Source: JACZWZ01 sp036478235
GTDB lineage: Bacteria > Actinomycetota > Acidimicrobiia > Spongiisociales > UBA11373
Reading direction: 5' to 3'
Assembly: GCA_036478235.1 (NCBI GenBank)
Contig: JAZGDZ010000089.1
Coordinates: forward strand, 1 to 64,000
DNA length: 64,000 nucleotides
Shown: positions 34,401 through 40,582 of the stretch, piece by piece
How the letters are laid out: the number at the start of each line of letters is the position of its first letter
How positions within the stretch are numbered: the first letter of the stretch is position 1
Notes under the pieces: generated by a model
The model's input: only the letters and a program-made list of their open reading frames with translations
Database searches by the model: none
What the model was told of the DNA's origin: nothing
Position numbers and translations under genes: made by a program

Positions 34401-34932
34401 ATTCGTACGCCTCGTCCCAGGACAGCCGGGTGAAGGAGTCGGTGCCCCGGGAGTCGAACATGTACTTGGTCCGGTTGGCCGGCGTCAGCTCCGGAAAGCC
34501 ATCGTCGGCCCACTGCTTCCAACCGACCCGCACCATGGGGAAGCGGAGTCGATACGGGCCGTAGACCCTGCGATGGAAAGTCTGCCCCTTGGGGCAGCCG
34601 CGCGGGTTCCACTTGACGGAGGCGGTGTTGCCGAGCTGGTCGGCGTAGGAGCCGGCGTCGTAGTTGGGCTCGATTCGCTGGATGACCCCGTTGCGCTCGA
34701 AGACCCGTAGCCGGCAGGCGTGGGTGTCATTGGGCGAGCAAACGAAGGTGAAGCTGCGGTCGTAGGCGTACTGGTCGCGATAGACCTGCTCCCAGTTCCG
34801 GTACGGATACGCGGTGAGCGGATTGTCCACTCCCTCGGCCAGCTGAAGGTTCCTGAGCAAGGGGAAGCTGGCGGCGCCAGCGGCGGCCACCGCACCCAGC
34901 TTGAGGAAATCCCTTCGAGTCAGGTTCGGCAT
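31483..34932 (-). CDS. Tat-exported molybdopterin alpha subunit, type II DMSO reductase family
   Basis: An 1149-residue catalytic subunit. Residues 1-34 are a Tat signal (TRRDFLKLGAVAAAG). An N-terminal Fe-S site is formed by Cys65, His71, Cys73 and Cys113 in FVCSPNDTHAC and RGCPKG, a pattern seen in ethylbenzene dehydrogenase and nitrite-oxidoreductase-like proteins. Asp273 in YTWHGDQ is the likely molybdenum ligand of type II enzymes. Later regions bind the two pyranopterins. Candidate substrates are nitrate/nitrite, chlorate/perchlorate, selenate or a hydrocarbon; the sequence alone does not decide. Active site faces the outside of the membrane. Confidence 0.93.
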   Translation of the reverse strand: MPNLTRRDFLKLGAVAAAGAASFPLLRNLQLAEGVDNPLTAYPYRNWEQVYRDQYAYDRSFTFVCSPNDTHACRLRVFERNGVIQRIEPNYDAGSYADQLGNTASVKWNPRGCPKGQTFHRRVYGPYRLRFPMVRVGWKQWADDGFPELTPANRTKYMFDSRGTDSFTRLSWDEAYEYVARGLTNVAATYSGEQGAARLAAEGYQPEMIEAMGGAGTRTMKLRGGMGLLGVIGKYGMYRMSNTLALLDTHVRGVGPDQAKAGRNWSNYTWHGDQAPGHPFVHGLQTSEPDFNDLAHSKLTIQVGKNLVENKMPESHFFSNIMERGGKIVTITPEYSPPATKSDYWLPVRPGLSDTAIFLAITKILMDRDLYDEDFVLKYTDFPLLLREDNLERLRASDVFPDYEPGLDAAGPSFSKQKLTTEQYEAIGGDRVIFDKGRGELRAITRDDVGGRMAAAGFEPDLGFRGPVVLTDGTEVQVLTIWEAHRDHLQDYDLDTVHEITGTPIDLIERLANDIATIKPVGIHTGEGINHWFHATLHNRATYLPLMLTGNIGRLGAGSHTWAGNYKAALWQATEWSGPGFKGWVAEDPFNPNLDDTADGKEISVHNYAKDEEPAYWDHGDKALIVETPKFGRKNFTGESHMPTPTKVIWTTNVNLINNAKHAYMVIRDVNPHVDMIVTQDIEMTSSCELSDFILPANSWVEFQTSEVTASCSNPFLQIWGRDGIAPLFDSEDDLMIMARVAERLGTQLEDERFTDYWKFALEDRAEVYLQRLLDASATTRGYTVDDIKAGKYGEPGAALMMFRTYPRIPFWEQIHDDLPFWTDTGRMHSYVDIPEAIEYGENFIVHREGPEATPYLPNVIVSSNPLIRPEDYGIPETEMDPDLRTVRNIKMPWSGVKESKNPLWEAGYRFYFLTPKTRHTTHSGWAVTDWHVIWGNNFGDPHRRDVRLPHVGDREVHMNPDAARDLGLNDGDYVYIDANPADRPYPNYDPNDTSDPFHKVARLMLRVRFNPAYPYDVLMAKHGYWLATQKTVLAHETRPDGRAVSEDTGYQSSYRYGSHQSVTRDWAMPMHQTDTLFHKSKIEFAFMFGGEADNHAINTVPKETLVRVVKAEDGGLGGQGRWKPGESGMSPAGEDERMLRYLDGGFIS

Positions 34933-35891
34933 CACACTCCCCTCTCGTCGTCGGAGCCGTCCCCGATCGATCCTTGGGTAATGAGAAAGAGCCCGAGCAG
35001 GGCGCTCAGGTTGTGATGGACCGCCGTTGGGGCGGTCCCGGCCACCCAGAGGAGAGCGATCCCGGCGGCGATCAGGCGGACTCTCCCGTCGCTGACGGCT
35101 CCGGCGGCCAGCATCCCCGATGCTGCTGCCGCCGCCACGTAGAAGATCAACGGCAGCCCCAGCGTCGCTCCGAGCGCCCAGGTCGAGAGGAGAGCCGAGA
35201 AGCCGGGCCGGGACAGCATGAGACCGGCAGCCATGGCGGCGGCAACGAATCCCGCGATCCGCACCGCCCGGGTTGTTCCGCCCCCGGCGAAGGAGATCGC
35301 CGCCAGCACCGGAGCAGCGAGCAGAGCGGCCTCGGCGCCGGAGCGCACCAGGGCCGAGTCGCCCACCGCCGGGGCCAGAAATGCGATCTGCCCCAATGCG
35401 ACTCCGAAGCCGGCGCTCACCGCTGCCGCCCGCATGAATCCCCGCGGCCCGGGAGCTGCAACCAGCACCGCCGCCCCCAGGATCACAAAGCCATGGAGAG
35501 CCCCCCGTGTCCCGGTCCCGACGGCGACGGAGGCGATCACGGTGAACGCGGCGGCGACCGGGAGGATGGTCCCGGCGAATCGCCGGGGCACCCGGGATGC
35601 GACGCCGACGGTGAATGCCGAGATGACAACGAGCGCAGCCACCGCTCCGGCGATGCCCGACCCGCCGAGCTCCAGACCCCTGGCCAGTGCTGGTCGGGAC
35701 GGAGCCAAATAGGCCACCAGGGCGGCGCCGACCCGGTCGACCAGGATCTCGGCCAAGGCCAGGAGTGCTGCGGCGCCTGCCAGCATATGGGCCGTGGCGG
35801 GGAGTCGGTGGGAGGCTGCTCTCGCCGTCGGTGCGGACGGAACTACTGCTGGAATGGGTCGAACCCTCTTCGAGAGCGCCGGTGCTGTCAT
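34932..35891 (-). CDS. Polytopic membrane protein heading the molybdoenzyme operon
   Basis: A 319-residue Ala/Gly-rich membrane protein with about nine or ten hydrophobic segments and a hydrophilic N-terminus. A late segment contains two adjacent histidines (TAVHHNLSALLGLFL), possible haem or quinone-site residues, but this is speculative. The ATG at 35891 is preferred over the one at 35912 because the -10 box ends 10 nt before it and the -35/-10 pair would otherwise overlap the coding start. The stop shares a base with the alpha start. It is probably the membrane anchor or electron partner of the complex; it is not a recognisable NarI or NrfD. Confidence 0.75.
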   Translation of the reverse strand: MTAPALSKRVRPIPAVVPSAPTARAASHRLPATAHMLAGAAALLALAEILVDRVGAALVAYLAPSRPALARGLELGGSGIAGAVAALVVISAFTVGVASRVPRRFAGTILPVAAAFTVIASVAVGTGTRGALHGFVILGAAVLVAAPGPRGFMRAAAVSAGFGVALGQIAFLAPAVGDSALVRSGAEAALLAAPVLAAISFAGGGTTRAVRIAGFVAAAMAAGLMLSRPGFSALLSTWALGATLGLPLIFYVAAAAASGMLAAGAVSDGRVRLIAAGIALLWVAGTAPTAVHHNLSALLGLFLITQGSIGDGSDDERGV

Positions 35892-35901
35892 CGTCGACAA
35901 G

Positions 35902-35931
35902 GTTATAGTCATCCTGATAGATGAACGTCAA
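35902..35931 (-). promoter_or_regulatory. Promoter and candidate Rrf2 operator of the molybdoenzyme operon
   Basis: On the minus strand TTGACG (35931-35926), an 18-nt spacer and TATAAC (35907-35902) make the best consensus promoter in the window. The inverted repeat TCATC-N6-GATGA (35909-35924) fills the spacer, the expected place for a repressor that blocks RNA polymerase. The divergent rrf2 gene starts 35 nt away. Confidence 0.7.
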
Positions 35932-35965
35932 GCTAAGAAGTGGACGTTGTGGATAGGCCCCAGCC

Positions 35966-36469
35966 GTGAAGGTGACTCTGGGCCGACGCGGTGACTACGC
36001 AGTTCGGGCAATGATGAACGTCGCCCGCCACTCCCCGCAGCGGCGCAAGGCCCGCCAGATCGTGGCGGAGATGGACCTCCCCGAACGCTACGCCACCCAG
36101 ATCCTCGGCACCCTGGTCAACTCCGGGTTCCTCGAAGCCCAGGCCGGGCCCGACGGTGGATACACCCTCGGCCGCTCCGCCGACGAGATAAGCCTCCTGG
36201 AGGTGGTCGAGCTCGCCGAGGGCCCGGTCACCCTCGACCAGTGCACGCTGCGGGGCGGGCCCTGCGACTGGGTGGCCTCGTGCCCGCTGCACGAATCGTG
36301 GGCCGCCGCCCAGACCGCCTTCACCGACCGGCTCCGGGCAACGACCTTTGCCGAACTGGCAGCGGCGGATGCGGCGATGAACGCCGACGGTGACCAGACC
36401 GAACAGCCCCACCGGATTCATATCGAGCGGCGTGGAATCCGGCCGTCGCTAGATCACCCCACCAAGTAG
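35966..36469 (+). CDS. Rrf2-family regulator with Fe-S cysteine triad
   Basis: A 167-residue winged-helix regulator of the Rrf2/IscR/NsrR family. The N-terminal domain starts MKVTLGRRGDYAVRAM with recognition helix region ERYATQILGTLVNSG. Three cysteines, Cys93, Cys100 and Cys106 (C-x6-C-x5-C), match the cluster ligands of Fe-S-sensing members that respond to iron, oxygen or nitric oxide. It is divergent from the molybdoenzyme operon and has a matching palindrome in that promoter, so it most likely controls that operon. It starts at GTG 35966. The C-terminal 30 residues are a basic tail without known function. Confidence 0.92.
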   Translation: MKVTLGRRGDYAVRAMMNVARHSPQRRKARQIVAEMDLPERYATQILGTLVNSGFLEAQAGPDGGYTLGRSADEISLLEVVELAEGPVTLDQCTLRGGPCDWVASCPLHESWAAAQTAFTDRLRATTFAELAAADAAMNADGDQTEQPHRIHIERRGIRPSLDHPTK

Positions 36470-36476
36470 GGCTCGT

Positions 36477-37214
36477 TCAGCTCCCGCTGAGTGCGGCCTT
36501 GGCATCTTTCATGGTGAACCGCCCCTCGGTGATCTCGCGGCCGACGATGATCCCGGAGAGGCGGCGCCCCTCGGCCTCGAGCGCCACCAGTGCCTTCAGA
36601 TCATCCATGTCCCGGGCTCCGCCGGCGGCCACCACCGGCTCGCTGGCCAATCCCAAGGCGCGCCGCAGGATTCCGAGGTTGGACTGCTCCGTCAGCGCAT
36701 CCCGTCCCGCCTCGGCGACGTGAAAGGAGGCAACGCCGGCCGACGACAGTTCCAGAAGCACCTCCTCCATGTACCTCCCGCTGTTGACGGTCCAGCCCCG
36801 TATCGCCAGCTCCTCGTCGGGGCGAACATCGATGCTGACCGCGATGCTGTCCGGGTAGTCCCGGCACAGGTCCCAGATCATGACCTGATCCTCAATCGCC
36901 GCGGTCCCCATCACCACCCGCCAGGCGCCAAAACCGAGGAGACGCTCGACCTCTGCAGGGGAACGCACTCCGCCGGCGACTTGTACCGGGATCTCCACGG
37001 CCGCGATGAGTTCCTCGATCAGAGGCCGGTTCTCGTAGTCTCCGTATGCGGCCGCATCGAGATCGACAACCTGGAGCCTGTCCGCCCCCTTGGCCTCCCA
37101 GCCCTTGGCCCGATCCACCGGATCTGCGTCGAGCGAGATCGCTTCCCGCACGTTTCCCGTAGGCAAGCGCACGGCCTTGCGATCGAGGATGTGGACGCGG
37201 GCGAACAGATCCAT
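36477..37214 (-). CDS. HisA/PriA-like protein with altered catalytic residue
   Basis: A 245-residue TIM barrel related to HisA (ProFAR isomerase, histidine synthesis). It keeps VVDLDAA, VQVAGGVRSPAEVE, MGTAAIED and AIRGWTVNSGR. The first catalytic aspartate of HisA/PriA (in the motif PAVDV) is His8 here (ARVHILDRKAVRL), and the usual TDI.RDGT.GPN segment reads VAEAGRDALTEQSN, retaining only Asp172. Loss of the first acid should abolish or change the isomerase reaction. No other his gene is nearby. It may be a paralogue with another role, perhaps linked to the adjacent mycothiol-type gene. Name HisA only with caution. Confidence 0.8.
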   Translation of the reverse strand: MDLFARVHILDRKAVRLPTGNVREAISLDADPVDRAKGWEAKGADRLQVVDLDAAAYGDYENRPLIEELIAAVEIPVQVAGGVRSPAEVERLLGFGAWRVVMGTAAIEDQVMIWDLCRDYPDSIAVSIDVRPDEELAIRGWTVNSGRYMEEVLLELSSAGVASFHVAEAGRDALTEQSNLGILRRALGLASEPVVAAGGARDMDDLKALVALEAEGRRLSGIIVGREITEGRFTMKDAKAALSGS

Positions 37215-37220
37215 GCGGTC

Positions 37221-37226
37221 ACCCTA
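37221..37226 (-). promoter_or_regulatory. -10-like box of the HisA-like gene, probably leaderless
   Basis: TAGGGT on the minus strand lies 6 nt before the ATG at 37214. Confidence 0.4.
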
Positions 37227-37256
37227 GAGCACCAACGTGGCCTGAGAGCGATGCCC

Positions 37257-38093
37257 TCAGATCCCGGCGAAGAGATCAGGGTCGGCCGGATCGCACTCCA
37301 CCAGAGAGTGGACGAGGGTGAGGCTCTCGAAACCGATGAACCGCTGCAGCACGTCGGCAGGCAGGGTCCGCACCCACGAGTCCGGGGCGAGCTGGGTCTC
37401 GTGGGCGAGCAGCGCCCGATGCTTTTGATCGAGCCATTCGCCCACGTCGATCCTTGTCGTGATCAGTCCTTCCGGCGATCCCGCCGCCGGCTCCGCGGTG
37501 GCCTCCGCCCCACCGAGGTCGGGGGTCATCTCACGCCGAACCTCGTCCATGCCCCGCCGCGACCAGGTGACCCAGTACAGCTTGGAAGGCGCCCAGGGCT
37601 CGCCGAACCCTAGAGCCGGGTAGCGGCCGGTATCGGCAGCGGCCCAGTAAGCCGCCGTCCCGATGCGATGCACCTGAATGTGATCGGGGTGCCCGTATCC
37701 GCCGAAGGGATCGTATGCGGTCACGACGGCCGGGCGACGATCCCGGATGATCCGCACCAGGCGGCCCACCGCCTCCGCGAAATCGGCACCCCACAACGAG
37801 TCGGGATGGTGATTGTCGGCGGTCCCCATCATCCCCGAGTCCCGGTAGCCGAGGAACTCGAGATCTGCCACGCCGAGCGCCTCGAGGGCGGCACCCAACT
37901 CCGCCTCTCGTATCTCGCCCAGTCGTTCGCGTACCTCGTCGACGTCGGTGCGGTTGTGGATCTCCCCCGCCTCGCCTCGAGTGGCGGTGACGACGGTCAC
38001 CGGCAGGTCGGCCTCGGCCGTTGCGGCGAGAATCCCTCCGGTGCTGATCGACTCGTCGTCGGGGTGGGCGTGAAAGGCAAGGAGACCGGGCAT
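37257..38093 (-). CDS. PIG-L/LmbE deacetylase, MshB or Mca type
   Basis: A 278-residue zinc-dependent deacetylase of the mycothiol pathway. The zinc site is AFHAHPDDE near residue 10 and the late histidine in YGHPDHIQVH. The segments ATRGEAGEI and GYRDSGMMGT are typical of both MshB (GlcNAc-Ins deacetylase) and Mca (mycothiol conjugate amidase), and I cannot separate them by eye. Either implies mycothiol as the low-molecular-weight thiol, which supports an actinobacterial host. It follows a TAGAGT box by 9 nt. Confidence 0.9.
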   Translation of the reverse strand: MPGLLAFHAHPDDESISTGGILAATAEADLPVTVVTATRGEAGEIHNRTDVDEVRERLGEIREAELGAALEALGVADLEFLGYRDSGMMGTADNHHPDSLWGADFAEAVGRLVRIIRDRRPAVVTAYDPFGGYGHPDHIQVHRIGTAAYWAAADTGRYPALGFGEPWAPSKLYWVTWSRRGMDEVRREMTPDLGGAEATAEPAAGSPEGLITTRIDVGEWLDQKHRALLAHETQLAPDSWVRTLPADVLQRFIGFESLTLVHSLVECDPADPDLFAGI

Positions 38094-38102
38094 GAGCGCT
38101 CG

Positions 38103-38108
38103 ACTCTA
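38103..38108 (-). promoter_or_regulatory. -10-like box of the mshB/mca gene
   Basis: TAGAGT on the minus strand lies 9 nt before the ATG at 38093. Confidence 0.35.
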
Positions 38109-38135
38109 CCGGCGTCGACCTCTCCCCAGGCTGCC

Positions 38136-38278
38136 GGGTGCGCCGCTTTCCGCCTGTCGGCGCACCCTCAGCTGTCGATGGCTCTTCGCCTTACGGCTCA
38201 TCGCTGTGCGGCCCGGGGTCCCCAGCCCCAGGCCGCCGAGTTCGCGCCTATCGGCGCGCCCTCATAAAACGCGAACTC
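38136..38278. repeat. GC-rich hairpin repeats between mshB/mca and the M23 gene
   Basis: Two related units, both starting CCCAGG.YGCCG and ending CGGCGC.CCCTC, lie here. The first folds as a perfect 10-bp stem (38136-38145 with 38158-38167). The second (38226-38263) matches 113-150 almost exactly and is enclosed by a perfect 9-bp stem GAGTTCGCG/CGCGAACTC (38238-38246, 38270-38278). The 329-nt gap between the genes holds these repeats and the M23 leader, but no gene. Confidence 0.6.
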
Positions 38279-38361
38279 CCCTAGCTTTCCCCATCTGGGC
38301 GATGGCAGGAAGGGCGCCCGACGACGCAAGCAACCATTTCGCGCTTCCTCGTGGTTTCGGG

Positions 38362-38422
38362 TAGGGTCGCCAACCCCGGCGGGACGATCCGCCGGCCGCC
38401 AAGAGCGCAAGGGCCGGAGACG
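38362..38422 (+). promoter_or_regulatory. Promoter and switch-like leader of the M23 peptidase gene
   Basis: TAGGGT (38362-38367) would start RNA near 38374. The roughly 49-nt leader can form hairpin A (38376-38382 with 38389-38395, 7 bp) or hairpin B (38392-38397 with 38412-38417, 6 bp), which share bases and exclude each other. Hairpin B covers the GGAG ribosome site 3 nt before the ATG. I see no match to a known riboswitch consensus. Confidence 0.45.
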
Positions 38423-39529
38423 ATGCGCCACACGAAACGACTCATCACGGTCACCGCAGCGATGGTGATGATGGCCGTCCTCACCACACCGGGCGCGCTG
38501 GGCAACCACGACACGAGCCCCAACACCGGTCCCGACCACGCCTTCGGCGAGGACGTCAACTATTCACTCGTGTTCCCGGTGGTCGGCCCCAACCAATTCG
38601 GCGACCACTTCTGGTCCCCTCGCGGCAGCGGGGTCCACCACGCAGTCGACATCATGGCCGACAAGATGACCCCGGTCGTCGCCGCCGCCTCGGGCACCGT
38701 CACCTGGGTCGGCTCGCGGTGCTGCACGCTGCGCATCAAGCACGACGACGGGTGGTCGTCGAGCTACATCCACCTCAACAACGACACTCCCGGCACCGAC
38801 GACGGCCAGGGCTGGGGCATCGCCTCAGGCATCCAGCGGGGCACCAAGGTCAAGGCGGGCCAGCTCATCGGATGGGTGGGTGACAGCGGCAACGCTGAGG
38901 GCACCTTCTCCCATCTCCACTTTGAGCTGATCGACCCCCACGGCGTCAACGTGAATCCGTATGTGTCCCTCAAGGCCGCCAACAGCGGCGTCGCCGTGGC
39001 CATCTGCAAGCAGCCGAACGTGGGATCGATCAGCTCTCTGACCGGCGGCTCGGGCCTCCTCAAGAACGGAGCACGCGGCCTCGCCGTCACCCAGCTCCAG
39101 GAGTTCCTCTCCGCCATCGGGCACGACGTCGGCACGATCGACGGGATCTTCGGGCCGAAGACGCGGGCCGGAATCCGCCAGTTCCAGGAGCGTCAGGGAC
39201 TCAGCCCCGACGGGGTGGTAGGGCCCAAGACTCGCAGCGCGATCCACCGGATCGCCGATGCCCTGCCCGCCGCGGCGGTGCTCGATCGGAGCGGCCGAAT
39301 CCTCCGACCCGGAGCCCGCGGCACCGACGTGAAGCAACTGCAACAGATACTCCTCATGGCCGGCCACGATCCGGGCGGGGCAGATGGAGTGCTCGGACCG
39401 AAGACCCAGGCGGCGATCGAGGCCTTCCAGGCGAAGGCCGGCCTTGCCGTGGACGGCAAGATCGGGCCCAATACGAGAGCGCAGCTGTCGGCGGCCCTCG
39501 GCCTCGCCGGCCTCCGGCTCTGCAGCTGA
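38423..39529 (+). CDS. Secreted M23 metallopeptidase with two peptidoglycan-binding domains
   Basis: A 368-residue cell-wall hydrolase. Residues 1-27 are a signal peptide ending near LGNHD. The LytM/M23 zinc domain follows, with HHAVDIM (His and Asp ligands) and HLHFELI. Two PG_binding_1 repeats occupy about residues 215-275 and 300-360 (VTQLQEFLSAIGHDVGTIDG, and KQLQQILLMAGHDPGGADG). It probably cuts peptide cross-links in growth or division. The ATG at 38423 has GGAG just upstream; the longer open frame does not encode a signal peptide. Confidence 0.9.
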   Translation: MRHTKRLITVTAAMVMMAVLTTPGALGNHDTSPNTGPDHAFGEDVNYSLVFPVVGPNQFGDHFWSPRGSGVHHAVDIMADKMTPVVAAASGTVTWVGSRCCTLRIKHDDGWSSSYIHLNNDTPGTDDGQGWGIASGIQRGTKVKAGQLIGWVGDSGNAEGTFSHLHFELIDPHGVNVNPYVSLKAANSGVAVAICKQPNVGSISSLTGGSGLLKNGARGLAVTQLQEFLSAIGHDVGTIDGIFGPKTRAGIRQFQERQGLSPDGVVGPKTRSAIHRIADALPAAAVLDRSGRILRPGARGTDVKQLQQILLMAGHDPGGADGVLGPKTQAAIEAFQAKAGLAVDGKIGPNTRAQLSAALGLAGLRLCS

Positions 39530-39588
39530 CGGTGCGGCTCTGTAGTGGGTTCCGATACCGACGGCACAGGCCTGACCCGTGATCGGGT

Positions 39589-39594
39589 TAGCCT
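39589..39594 (+). promoter_or_regulatory. -10-like box of the SRPBCC gene, probably leaderless
   Basis: TAGCCT lies 6 nt before the GTG at 39601. Confidence 0.4.
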
Positions 39595-39600
39595 CGCCGG

Positions 39601-40029
39601 GTGCCCTCCGACACCTTCACTCATAGCGTCTCCGTCGAAGCGACTCCCGAGGCGATCCATGCGGCACTCCAGGACCCGGAGACCTGGAAAGGCATTGGAC
39701 CCATCGACGACGTGTGGGATGCCTCCCATCACGGAGACGAGCTCGCCGAGTTCAGCTGGAGCGCCCGCGCCGCCGGCAAGACCTGGGAGGGAACGGCGCG
39801 GCGGTCCGGGGACGACGGGATCGAGTCGATGACACTCGACCTGGACTCGCCCGAAATCGGCGGCTCGATCACGGTAAGCGTGAAGCCGACAGACGCAGGC
39901 ACCTCTCTGACCGTAACCCTCGACGCCCACTCCAAGGGACGGCTCGCCGGGATGTTCTGGGGTGTGGTCGCCAACGCCCTACGCCGCGGCCTGGCCAGGC
40001 AGGTCGACTCGTTCGGAGATCGGTTCTAG
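39601..40029 (+). CDS. SRPBCC/START-like domain protein
   Basis: A 142-residue protein with the polyketide-cyclase/START-type fold: an N-terminal strand HSVSVEATPEAIHAALQDPETW followed by alternating strands and a long C-terminal helix (LAGMFWGVVANALRRGLARQV; each motif stated only as landmark). The fold binds hydrophobic ligands; no catalytic residues can be assigned. Its stop codon TAG is the first base triplet of a heptamer array. Converges with the ATP synthase operon. The function is unknown. Confidence 0.75.
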   Translation: MPSDTFTHSVSVEATPEAIHAALQDPETWKGIGPIDDVWDASHHGDELAEFSWSARAAGKTWEGTARRSGDDGIESMTLDLDSPEIGGSITVSVKPTDAGTSLTVTLDAHSKGRLAGMFWGVVANALRRGLARQVDSFGDRF

Positions 40030-40153
40030 ACATCAGACATCAGACATCAGACATCAGACATCAGACATCAGACATCAGACATCGAAGAGTGTTCTTTCTG
40101 AAGTCTGAAGTCTGAAATCTGAAATCTGCTATCTGCAATCTGAAGTCTGAAAT
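40027..40153. repeat. Inverted heptanucleotide array (CAGACAT / CTGAAAT), second locus
   Basis: One TAGACAT and seven CAGACAT units (40027-40082), spacer CGAAGAG, then eight CTGAAGT/CTGAAAT-type units (40098-40153). It has the same unit and spacer as 28013-28147, so the two loci are related copies. It overlaps the SRPBCC stop codon and ends 10 nt before the atpC stop, so it may function as a two-way terminator. Confidence 0.8.
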
Positions 40154-40162
40154 CTAGCGAGG

Positions 40163-40492
40163 CTAAGCCTCGCCCTCCTCCGCCTCCGCAAACGCCTCAG
40201 CCAGCTCGCGAGCCTGGTCGGCGTCGCCGTCGGCGATCTCGGCCCGGTCGGTGAGCAACGTCACCTCGTTGCGGAAGATCTGGAGGAAGCCGCCGTGGAG
40301 CGCCACCGTCACCGGATTCCCATCGACCGGATGGATCACCGTCGACCCGGTGGCAAGGGCCGCCATCGTCGGCTCGTGATCCGCCAGCACTCCGATCTCG
40401 CCCTCGGTGGTGCGAGTGATGAGCATCTCGGCCTCACCGGACCAGACGATGGCCTCGGGTGACACCACGTCGAGCTTGAAAGGCTTAGCCAT
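40163..40492 (-). CDS. atpC: F1Fo ATP synthase epsilon subunit
   Basis: The epsilon subunit is part of the central stalk and inhibits ATP hydrolysis. At 109 residues it has the N-terminal beta-sandwich (FKLDVVSPEAIVWSGEAEML, GEIGVLADHEPTMAAL) and a short C-terminal helix region rich in Glu and Ala. It is the last gene of the ATP synthase operon and is separated from atpD by 90 nt containing a heptamer array, an unusual interruption of a normally tight pair. Confidence 0.94.
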   Translation of the reverse strand: MAKPFKLDVVSPEAIVWSGEAEMLITRTTEGEIGVLADHEPTMAALATGSTVIHPVDGNPVTVALHGGFLQIFRNEVTLLTDRAEIADGDADQARELAEAFAEAEEGEA

Positions 40493-40513
40493 CGCTCGCT
40501 TCTCCGAAGCTCG

Positions 40514-40577
40514 CAGACATCAGACGACAGATATCAGACGACGGTTTATCTGAAATCTGAAATCTGAAATCTGAAAT
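40514..40577. repeat. Inverted heptanucleotide array between atpD and atpC
   Basis: Four left units (CAGACAT, CAGACGA, CAGATAT, CAGACGA at 40514-40541), an 8-nt spacer, and four CTGAAAT units (40550-40577). It is a short member of the family seen at 28013 and 40027. Its position inside an operon means it may attenuate atpC expression or stabilise the upstream mRNA. Confidence 0.75.
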
Positions 40578-40582
40578 CCGCT

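Noticed and set aside
36477..37214. Straight assignment as histidine biosynthesis HisA
   Set aside because: The first catalytic aspartate is His8 and the phosphate-loop motif is altered, so only family membership is claimed.
38283..38422. c-di-AMP (ydaO) or c-di-GMP riboswitch before the M23 peptidase gene
   Set aside because: The gene type invites it, but I could not align the conserved core of either class; only the alternative hairpins were kept.
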